From: an uncultured Eubacterium sp.
GTDB taxonomy: Bacteria > Bacillota > Clostridia > Peptostreptococcales > Anaerovoracaceae
Assembly (NCBI GenBank): GCA_947367725.1
Contig: CANBFZ010000055.1
Coordinates: 1 to 8,618 of the forward strand
Length of the DNA: 8,618 nt
Direction of reading: 5' to 3'
A program made the position numbers and the translations under genes. The notes beneath the pieces were generated by a model. It worked only from the letters and a program-made list of their open reading frames with translations, was not told the DNA's origin and did no database searches. This document shows, one piece after another, positions 1 through 6,900 of this stretch (the stretch's first letter is position 1; every line of letters begins with the position of its first letter).

Positions 1-378
1 ATTCGGGCACGGATGCAGGAACTTGTCACGCATACTGCCAGTGCGTTCGGCGGCGTTGGTGAAATTGAGTTTATTCCAGGCTTTCCTTCTGTGAATAACG
101 ACGGCGTGCTGACAAACGTTGTCATCGAGGCGGCAGAGCAGGTTCTGAAAGAATCTGCGGATGTGTATCGAATTGAACGACCGCATTTGGGATCGGAAGA
201 CTTCGCTTATTATCAGCAGGCGGTTCCAGGCGTGATGTTTATGCTGGGCTGTGCGCAGGAAGAAAGCGAAACGGGCTCTTTGCACAGTCCGATTTTAAAT
301 ATCAATGAAGATGCACTTCTTTACGGCGTTGAAATCTTTGCAGCGACGGCGATGGCAATGTGCGGAAAACAATCATAA
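1..378 (+). CDS. M20D-family amidohydrolase / metallopeptidase, C-terminal part
   Basis: The reading frame is already open at base 1, so the N-terminal two thirds lie outside the window; about 125 residues are visible (an internal ATG at 13 is not the start). Members of this family are dinuclear-metal hydrolases that cut amide bonds of N-acyl amino acids, indole-acetyl amino acids or similar small amides in the cytoplasm. The diagnostic features are the block GSEDFAYY followed by QQAVPGVMFMLG, and LHSP followed by INEDALLYGVEIF. In the family the His of the LHSP segment is a metal ligand and the SEDF segment lines the active site. The fragment starts at the end of the lid/dimerisation domain and includes the whole C-terminal return to the catalytic domain. 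It ends 18 bases before a hairpin terminator, so it closes its transcript. The substrate cannot be told from this fragment; hippurate hydrolase-like or N-acetyl-diaminopimelate deacetylase-like members share these motifs. Confidence 0.9.
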   Translation: MRARMQELVTHTASAFGGVGEIEFIPGFPSVNNDGVLTNVVIEAAEQVLKESADVYRIERPHLGSEDFAYYQQAVPGVMFMLGCAQEESETGSLHSPILNINEDALLYGVEIFAATAMAMCGKQS

Positions 379-396
379 ATTGAAAGCAAAAAGAAA

Positions 397-430
397 CCCC
401 TTGCGTTTCATATGAAATGCAGGGGGCTTT
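397..430. terminator. Hairpin terminator after the amidohydrolase gene, probably bidirectional
   Basis: A 13-bp stem (397-409 with 414-426, including two G-T pairs) closes on a 4-base ATAT loop. On the plus strand the stem is followed only by a short CTTTATATT tract, while on the minus strand it is followed by a longer T-rich run (complement of 381-396). It therefore fits as the end of the plus-strand amidohydrolase transcript and also as a stop for minus-strand transcription coming from the membrane-protein gene at 587-1057. Confidence 0.75.
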
Positions 431-586
431 ATATTGTGGGTTCTGTCTCGGCAGTGTGTGCGAAATCTGCGGCGGCAAACACGTGTAAACAGAGCATTGA
501 CAGACTTCTTGATTTTTGTTAATTTTGTAAGAATCGTGCACCCCTTCAAAAGGAGGCATCTGGAATATCGTGATTGTTTCGGTTTA

Positions 587-1057
587 TTACAAACGGGACT
601 CTGCCTTAAACTTGACGATTAATATGACAAGTAAGAGCAGAGACAATATTTCCAGTGGCACCAATGTCATAGGCAGTGTGCAGTGTGATACGTAGAAATT
701 CATCAGTAGGGCTGGTATCACGTAAGCTAAAATTGAAGCCAGAAAGAGCAGCGCTTTTGCTAACATTCTAATTTTGCTGGTTCTAATATGAAACACATTG
801 CATATCCAGATTGTCAGGGTCAAATATGATTGAAAAGCGCATATTTGAAGTAGCGTAGATTCGCGGATATCTGTATATGGCTGTGCAATATACCAGTTCC
901 ACTCCGCGTATGGAATCTTACGAAGTAGCGGATCTGGCAGTGTATATTCATTAGGATAGAAATACAGCACACTGAAAAACAGAATTTGTATCAAAAGTAT
1001 ACTGACCGCTGTAACGATGAATGCGGCGGGAATCGTTTTGTATTTTACTTTTTCCAT
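587..1057 (-). CDS. Small four-helix membrane protein of unknown function
   Basis: A 156-residue hydrophobic protein that I do not recognise. Four membrane segments are visible at about residues 10-33, 69-89, 99-121 and 129-149. Lys-rich ends and the HIRTSKIR loop at 90-97 suggest that both termini and the 2-3 loop are cytoplasmic. The only sizeable external part is the loop at 34-68, rich in Pro, Trp and Tyr (motif PYAEWNWYIAQPY). There is no signal peptidase site and no enzyme motif. The ATG at 1057 is chosen because no other start codon lies in frame just upstream; its ribosome binding site is poor (an AGAAAGAG stretch about 16 bases away), which suggests low expression. The gene has its own promoter (1108-1136) and stands alone between an amidohydrolase gene and the redox operon, with no obvious functional tie to either. 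It could be a DUF-type orphan or a small sensor/transport accessory protein. Confidence 0.7.
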   Translation of the reverse strand: MEKVKYKTIPAAFIVTAVSILLIQILFFSVLYFYPNEYTLPDPLLRKIPYAEWNWYIAQPYTDIRESTLLQICAFQSYLTLTIWICNVFHIRTSKIRMLAKALLFLASILAYVIPALLMNFYVSHCTLPMTLVPLEILSLLLLVILIVKFKAESRL

Positions 1058-1107
1058 GGGTCGTTTATAATGACTCTTTCTAAATAATGAGAACTTATTT
1101 TTAAAAA

Positions 1108-1136
1108 ATTATAACATATTTTAGAAAATTTGAAAA
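1108..1136 (-). promoter_or_regulatory. Extended -10 promoter for the membrane-protein gene
   Basis: Reading the minus strand, TTTTCA (1136-1131, 4 of 6 matches to the -35 consensus) is followed after exactly 17 bases by a perfect TATAAT (1113-1108). A TG one base before the -10 gives the extended form TGTTATAAT. Transcription should start near 1101, leaving about 44 bases of leader before the ATG at 1057. Confidence 0.65.
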
Positions 1137-1566
1137 TAAATTTAAATAATCTTACCACGGCAAACGCACAAAGCTGGATTTCTGTTTCGAAATCCATAAT
1201 CCGACCATTTGAGCAATTAGTTGCCGTACTGCGGCCAAGTCTGAAAAATTGCTACGATTTTTATGGATGATCGTAAATCTTATTTTTGTTGCTATACGAT
1301 CAGATTTGTTGTCACGAAAGAAATTCAAACTTTTCCGTGCGTTTGATTTGACAATCAGTGAGAAGGGAAAAAAGATATGTAAATTTATACAGAGGCGATA
1401 ATCATATTGCATGCAGGATACACGTTGGTAATTTTTATAGGATTATAACGGATTTTTATAACAGAAGATTGCGTCAATGACTAAAATCTTTGGAATTTCA
1501 ATAATATGGTTTATTTGTGAAATTGTAAACACATTCTCGTTAATTAATAAATAAATTCTGAACCCA
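1137..1566. other. AT-rich non-coding stretch between divergent promoters
   Basis: No convincing gene lies here. An 86-codon open frame on the minus strand (1152-1412) has no ribosome binding site and no recognisable motif. Small inverted repeats are visible: GGATTTC/GAAATCC with a 6-base loop (1176-1195) and TACGAT/ATCGTA (1253-1275). Neither is followed by a T-run. A TTGACA at 1348-1353 has no matching -10 box at normal spacing. The stretch may be a decayed gene or simply the regulatory space upstream of the redox operon. Confidence 0.5.
1515..1532 (+). promoter_or_regulatory. Weak Rex-like (or Crp/Fnr-like) operator upstream of the redox operon
   Basis: The 18 bases TTGTGAA-ATTG-TAAACAC match the clostridial Rex consensus TTGTTAA-N4-TTAACAA at 11 of 14 defined positions. 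Rex senses the NADH/NAD+ ratio and controls many fermentation and electron-transfer genes in Clostridia, so the location is sensible. Against it, the site is centred about 79 bases upstream of the predicted transcription start, farther than a simple repressor site, and it also resembles a degenerate TGTGA-N6-TCACA box (right half only 3 of 5). In an AT-rich region a chance match is quite possible. Confidence 0.25.
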
Positions 1567-1595
1567 TTGCAATCGATCCAAAAAAAAAGTATAAT
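1567..1595 (+). promoter_or_regulatory. Promoter of the stnABC-like operon
   Basis: TTGCAA (1567-1572, 4 of 6 to the -35 consensus), a 17-base spacer ending in a run of nine A, and a perfect TATAAT (1590-1595). Transcription should start at about 1601-1603. This gives a leader of roughly 87 bases before the first ATG, long enough to hold the hairpin at 1625-1646. Confidence 0.75.
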
Positions 1596-1624
1596 TAAGG
1601 CTATAGTTTCAAAAATGGGGAACC

Positions 1625-1646
1625 ACCTTTGCAGCGATGCAAAGGT
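1625..1646 (+). promoter_or_regulatory. Leader hairpin with GNRA-type tetraloop
   Basis: ACCTTTGCA (1625-1633) and TGCAAAGGT (1638-1646) pair perfectly over 9 bases around the loop GCGA, a classic GNRA tetraloop. It begins some 23 bases after the predicted transcript start and ends 27 bases before the AGGAGGA ribosome binding site. No T-run follows, so it is not a terminator, and it does not cover the ribosome binding site. It may stabilise the 5' end of the message or be one arm of a small regulatory fold. I do not recognise it as a known riboswitch. Confidence 0.55.
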
Positions 1647-1688
1647 ATGCTTGTTTTAACAATTTATGGAAACAGGAGGAAACACAAA

Positions 1689-2201
1689 ATGAGCGAAAAA
1701 TGTTGTTGCTGCGGCGAAAGTCGAAACGAGCAGTTCAAAGAACTGCAGCCAGTTTTAGACAAGTATGCCAAAGTTCCGGGCAGTCTGATTACAATTTTGC
1801 AGAAGACCCAGGACATCTATGGATATCTTTCCATTGACGCAATCAATCACATTTCAGAAGCGACTGGCATCAAACCGGCAAAGATTTACGGCGTAGCTAC
1901 GTTCTATGCACAGTTCAGACTGCAGCCGATCGGCAAGAATCTGATCATGCTTTGTCAGGGGACAGCCTGCCATGTAAACGGTTCTGAGATGATCGAAGAA
2001 GCAGTTTGCGAATATCTTGGAATACAGGATGGAGAAACCACAGAAGACGGTTTGTTCACCCTGAATAATGTAGCATGTCTGGGTTGCTGCTCTCTGGCGC
2101 CGGTTATGATGATTCAGAGCGCTGACGGAGATGAAACCTACGGAAATCTTACCAAAGATAAAGTAGTGCAGATTCTGGCTGAAATCAAAGAAAGAGCTTA
2201 G
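1689..2201 (+). CDS. stnA: NuoE/HydC-like [2Fe-2S] subunit of a Stn-type transhydrogenase
   Basis: A 170-residue member of the 24-kDa (NuoE) family, which holds one thioredoxin-fold [2Fe-2S] cluster and docks on the FMN/NADH subunit. The helical N-terminal part ends in the typical IYGVATFYAQF block (residues 66-76). The four cluster ligands are C89 and C94 (CQGTAC) and C130 and C134 (CLGCC), the family spacing C-x4-C...C-x3-C. The ATG at 1689 is chosen because AGGAGGA lies 8 bases upstream; the frame extends to a TTG at 1629, but that lies inside the leader hairpin. An odd feature is the start, MSEKCCCCGES: four consecutive cysteines that are not part of the family core. Its stop codon TAG overlaps the ribosome binding site of the next gene, pointing to translational coupling with the NuoF-like subunit. 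The family could also be read as HydC or NuoE; the symbol follows from the third gene of the operon. Confidence 0.85.
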   Translation: MSEKCCCCGESRNEQFKELQPVLDKYAKVPGSLITILQKTQDIYGYLSIDAINHISEATGIKPAKIYGVATFYAQFRLQPIGKNLIMLCQGTACHVNGSEMIEEAVCEYLGIQDGETTEDGLFTLNNVACLGCCSLAPVMMIQSADGDETYGNLTKDKVVQILAEIKERA

Positions 2202-2212
2202 GAGGTGCGATT

Positions 2213-3961
2213 GTGAAAGTAATCATTGGACAGGGCAGCTGCGGTATCGCAACAGGTGCGAAGAAAACCCAGGCTGCATTTGAAGAGCAGATGGCAAAAC
2301 ATGGTGTTGACGCGGTACTGGATTTTACCGGATGTGTCGGAACCTGCTATTTGGAACCAATTGTAGATATTTACGAAGACAACGGCGACATGACCAGATA
2401 CGTCAAGGTACAGCCAGATAAAGTAGAAAAAATCGTAGAAGAACATTTAAAGGGCGGAAAGCCTGTGACAGAGTATGCGATTTCTGCTGAGGATGAACAG
2501 TTCCTCGAAAAACAGAAACGAGTTGTGCTGCGCCACTGCGGACTGATTAACCCTGAAAAGATTGACGAATACCTGGCAGTAGGCGGCTACGAAGCAACCA
2601 AGAAGGTTGTGACTTCCATGACCCAGGATGAAGTCATCGAAGAAATCAAAGTTTCCGGACTTCGCGGCAGAGGTGGTGCGGGATTCCCGACCTGGTTCAA
2701 ATGGAATGCTGCAAAAGGAAATCCTGGAAAGAACAAATACATCGTATGTAATGCTGACGAAGGCGATCCGGGCGCATTTATGGACAGATCCGTTCTGGAA
2801 GGCGACCCGCATGCACTGATCGAAGGTATGATTATCGGTGGTTTTGCGATGGGTGCAACGGAAGGTATCATCTACTGTCGTGCTGAGTATCCGCTGGCAA
2901 TCAAGAGATTGGAAAACGCCATGGAGCAGGCAAGAGAAAAAGGCTTCCTGGGCAAGGATATTTTCGGATCTGGCTACGACTTTGATCTTAGAATCAAAGC
3001 CGGCGCAGGCGCGTTTGTATGCGGTGAGGAAACTGCACTGATCGCATCATTGGAAGGCGAAAGAGGTATGCCGAGACTGAAGCCGCCTTTCCCTGCGGCA
3101 AAAGGTTACTGGCAGCAGCCAACCAACATCAATAATGTAGAAACCTTTGCCAACGTGCCTTGGATTATCGCAAACGGCGGCGCAGCCTTTGGTGCAATGG
3201 GCACAGAACAGTCTAAGGGTACCAAGGTGTTCGCCCTGGCTGGAAAGATCAAGAAGGGTGGCCTGGTAGAAGTACCGATGGGGCTTCCTCTGAAGGACGT
3301 TATTTTCGGCATCGGCGGCGGCATCAAGCAGGACAAGGAATTTAAAGCAGTACAGATGGGTGGACCATCCGGCGGATGTATTCCGGCACAGCTGATTGAT
3401 ACGCCGGTTACATATGAAGACATCAATAAGACCGGCGCGATCGTAGGCTCCGGCGGTATGATCGTTATGGACGAAGATACCTGTATGGTAGATATGGCAA
3501 GATACTTCCTCGACTTTACGAAGAAAGAATCCTGCGGAAAATGTAACTACTGCAGAATCGGCACGAAGAGAATGCTGGAAATTCTGGAAAGAATCACGGT
3601 CGGCGAAGGGAAAGACGGCGATATTGAACTGCTGGAAGAACTGGCTGCGAAGATCAAGGACGGTGCAATGTGCGGTCTGGGTCAGACAGCGCCGAACCCA
3701 GTTCTGACTACAATCAAATATTTCAGAAACGAATATGAAGACCATATTTACAATAAAAAGTGTACAGCAAAAGCATGTAAGGAACTGATTTCCTTCGAAA
3801 TTACCGATGCATGTAAGGGTTGTACGCTCTGCTCCAAGAAGTGCCCTGTAGGCGCTATCAGCGGAGAAGTAAAGGGTCAGCATGTCATTGACCAAACTAA
3901 ATGTATCAAGTGCGGCAAGTGCGCAGAATCCTGCAAGTTTGGCGCGATTGAGAAAAAGTAG
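2213..3961 (+). CDS. stnB: NuoF/HydB-like FMN- and NADH-binding iron-sulfur subunit of a Stn-type transhydrogenase
   Basis: A 582-residue protein with the domain order of HydB of bifurcating hydrogenases, longer than a plain NuoF (about 430). Residues 1-90 form a thioredoxin-like domain with C10, C41 and C45. The NuoF core has the FMN/NADH loop GRGGAGFP (152-159), CNADEGDPG (179-187) and CGEET (270-274). An SLBB domain follows from about 338, then an N3-type [4Fe-4S] site with C441, C444, C447 and C487. The C-terminus adds two ferredoxin-type [4Fe-4S] clusters (C534/C537/C540/C544 and C564/C567/C570/C574), absent from respiratory NuoF but standard in HydB-type subunits that reduce ferredoxin. 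It should be the NAD(H) site and, by analogy, the place of electron bifurcation. Translation starts at GTG (2213), 7 bases after AGGAGG, which shares bases with the upstream stop codon. It lies 17 bases before the third gene. NADH dehydrogenase-type HydB is the alternative name. Confidence 0.88.
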   Translation: MKVIIGQGSCGIATGAKKTQAAFEEQMAKHGVDAVLDFTGCVGTCYLEPIVDIYEDNGDMTRYVKVQPDKVEKIVEEHLKGGKPVTEYAISAEDEQFLEKQKRVVLRHCGLINPEKIDEYLAVGGYEATKKVVTSMTQDEVIEEIKVSGLRGRGGAGFPTWFKWNAAKGNPGKNKYIVCNADEGDPGAFMDRSVLEGDPHALIEGMIIGGFAMGATEGIIYCRAEYPLAIKRLENAMEQAREKGFLGKDIFGSGYDFDLRIKAGAGAFVCGEETALIASLEGERGMPRLKPPFPAAKGYWQQPTNINNVETFANVPWIIANGGAAFGAMGTEQSKGTKVFALAGKIKKGGLVEVPMGLPLKDVIFGIGGGIKQDKEFKAVQMGGPSGGCIPAQLIDTPVTYEDINKTGAIVGSGGMIVMDEDTCMVDMARYFLDFTKKESCGKCNYCRIGTKRMLEILERITVGEGKDGDIELLEELAAKIKDGAMCGLGQTAPNPVLTTIKYFRNEYEDHIYNKKCTAKACKELISFEITDACKGCTLCSKKCPVGAISGEVKGQHVIDQTKCIKCGKCAESCKFGAIEKK

Positions 3962-3978
3962 GGAGGAGGAATACAAAA

Positions 3979-6900
3979 ATGAACAAATTCAGAATGAATA
4001 TTGACGGCAAAGAAGTATTTGGACTTCCCGGTCAGACAATCCTGGAAGTAGCCAGGGAGAATGATATTTTCATCCCTACACTTTGCTATGATGAAAGAAC
4101 CACGATTTACGGCGCTTGCGGTCTTTGCGTTGTGGAGGTTGAAGGAAACCCGAAACTCTGCAAAGCATGTGCAACGACTGTCACACCAGGCATGGTGGTC
4201 ATGACAAATACAGACAGAGTCGTAGAATCCAGAAAGACCAATCTGGAGCTGCTCATTTCCAACCACAACGGTGACTGTAAAGCGCCTTGCGCTCTGGCTT
4301 GTCCTGCAGGAACTGACTGCCAGGGGTATGTAGGTCTTATCGCTAACGGTGAATTTGAAGCGGCTAACGAGCTGATTAAGGATCGGATTCCGCTGCCTGC
4401 ATCCATCGGACGTGTATGTCCGCATCCTTGTGAAGACGCCTGCAGAAGAGGTCTTGTGGATGAGCCGATCAGCATTGCAGCATTGAAGCGTTTCGCTGCT
4501 GATTACGACATGATGGAAGAGGTGGTATTTGTTCCGGAAATCGAAGAAGAAACCGGCAAATCCGTAGCCATCATCGGCGGTGGTCCGATGGGTCTTTCCG
4601 CAGCATACTTCCTGAGACAGAAAGGGCACGAAGTAACTATCTTCGATGCGATGCCGAAGCTGGGCGGTATGCTTCGCTACGGTATTCCTGAATACAGACT
4701 GCCGAAGGAAGTTCTGGACGCAGAAATCGATATCATTGAATCCATGGGTGTTGAAATCGTGCCGAACTGCAAAGTTGGCGAAGATTTATCCTTCGATACA
4801 ATCAGAGCAGACTACGATGCAGTACTTCTGGGTATCGGCGCATGGGTATCCACCGGCGTTGGCTGCCCGGGAGAAGACGCAGACGGCGTCATCGGCGGTA
4901 TTGACTTCCTGAGAAAGGTTGTTAGAAACCAGCACATCGACTTCGGTGAAAAGGTTGCCATCGTCGGCGGCGGCAACACTGCAATGGACGCTTGCAGAAC
5001 TGCTGTAAGACTGGGCGCTAAGGAAGTTTATAACATTTACAGAAGAACCAAGGACGAAATGCCTGCTGATAGAATTGAGATTGAAGAGGGTGAAGAGGAA
5101 GGCGTAATCTTTAAGAACCTGACCAACCCGCTGGAAATCATCAAAGATGAAAAGGGTCATGTAAAACAGATGGTACTGCAGGTTATGGAACTGGGTGAGC
5201 CTGATGCTTCTGGCAGAAGAAAGCCAATCCCAGTAGAGGGCAAAACGGAAACCATCGACGTAGATACTGTAATTCTGGCAATCGGTCAGGCGGTAGACGC
5301 CAGTGCCTTTGATGTAGATAAGACCAGAAAGAATGCGATCGCATACGATCCGGATACTTTCATGACAAGCATTCCTGGCGTATTTGCAGGCGGTGATTGT
5401 GGTAACGACAAGATTTCCATCGCGGTAGAAGCCATTGCCGATGCAGGAAAAGCTGCTGTTGTCATCGATTCTTATTTGAACGGGGAAGCTGTCAGCTACG
5501 AAAAACCGTTCTTTGTAGAAAGAGATGATGTAACGGAGAAGACTTTTGAAGACAGAGAAAGACTTTGCAGAGAAAAGGCTGACCAGCTTTCTGCAGCAGA
5601 AAGAAAGGACAATTTCTCTGAAGTTGTATTTGATGGTTTGACAGAAGATCAGGCAGTAGCGGAAGCTTCCAGATGTCTGGAATGTGGCTGTCATGACTAC
5701 TTCGAATGTAAGCTGATCGATTACGCTAACGAATACGATGTAGAACCTGAACGATTTGCAGGGGACAAAAATATGATCGAGTTTACTGATGATCATCCGT
5801 TCATCGTAAGAGATCCGAACAAGTGTATCCTTTGCGGACTTTGCGTGAGAGTCTGTGACGAAGTCATGGGCGTAGGTGCGCTGGGTCTTGTACAGCGTGG
5901 TTTTGACACTGTCGTAAAACCGAACCTGGAAAAACCGCTGGCTGAGTCCGGATGTGAATCCTGCGGTCAGTGTGTCAGCGTTTGTCCGGTCGGCGCTCTG
6001 CAGGAAAGACAGACTGTACAGAAAGAAGTGCCGCTGGATACTGAAATTACAGAAACAACTTGCGCATTCTGCTCCGTTGGCTGTACTTTAGATTTGGAAT
6101 CCTACGGCGACATGCTGATTAAGGCAAATCCTTCCAAGGAAGGTTATGTCAATGCCGGCATTTGCTGTGGAAAAGGTAAGTGGGGCTTTGATGCTGCAGT
6201 GCTTGAAGGCAAGGAAGTTGACCCGATGATTAAGGACGGCGACGATTTCCGCATGACTGATTACCACGAAGCAATCGTAATGGCGGCAAAGAAGCTGGAA
6301 GCAGTGAAGGTAAGACACGGCGCTGATTCCATCGCAGTTGCTGTTTCCGACAGATATACTAACGAAGAAGCATACGCAGTGAAGAAGTTCGCACGCATTG
6401 CAGGGGCTAAGACTTTCTGCTTCAACACCAGAAAGAACGCGCTGACCGATGTACTGGGACTGGACGCTTCCCCGAACACCATCGATGAACTTCTGTCCAC
6501 CGAAGTGATCTTAGTACCGGGCTTCATTAAGAAGAACAATCCGGTTATCTGGAACAAGATCAAACAGGCTGCAGAAGCAGGCGCTAAGGTAGTTGCAATC
6601 AACACACCGGAAGCACAGACTTCCTACGCTTTTGCTGAAAAGGTAGTTGATACTGATAACAGCACTGCTTTCTTAAAGGGTCTGGCAAAAGCCCTGATTG
6701 ACATGGGCAAGAAGAGCGATGCTGAAGGTTTTGACGCATTCGCAGCTTCCGTTGCAGACGCTGCAGTTTGCGATGAAATTAATGCAGTAGCTGAACTGTA
6801 TGCAAAGGCAAAGAAAGCGATGATCGTATACCAGCAGAACGTGCTGTCTTATGAAGCGGCTGCACTGGTTGCTGAAATCGCACAGCTTTCCGGTCACATT

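Noticed and set aside
497..525. TTGACA followed after 17 bases by TAATTT on the plus strand
   Set aside because: The boxes are plausible, but nothing but the antisense of the membrane-protein gene lies downstream and no terminator or RNA fold supports a transcript.
302..559. An 85-codon minus-strand frame covering the hairpin terminator and the amidohydrolase end
   Set aside because: It overlaps a solid gene on the other strand, crosses the terminator stem and resembles no protein family.
1152..1412. An 86-codon minus-strand open frame in the AT-rich gap
   Set aside because: It has no ribosome binding site before its ATG, no recognisable motif and an amino acid make-up typical of chance translation; I treat the stretch as non-coding.
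1629..1688. A 20-residue N-terminal extension of the NuoE-like protein from a TTG
   Set aside because: The TTG is inside the leader hairpin and lacks a ribosome binding site, while the ATG at 1689 has AGGAGGA at ideal spacing.
3047..3976. Long minus-strand open frames (309 and 250 codons) opposite the NuoF-like and fusion genes
   Set aside because: They are antisense shadows of strongly supported iron-sulfur proteins and lack family motifs.
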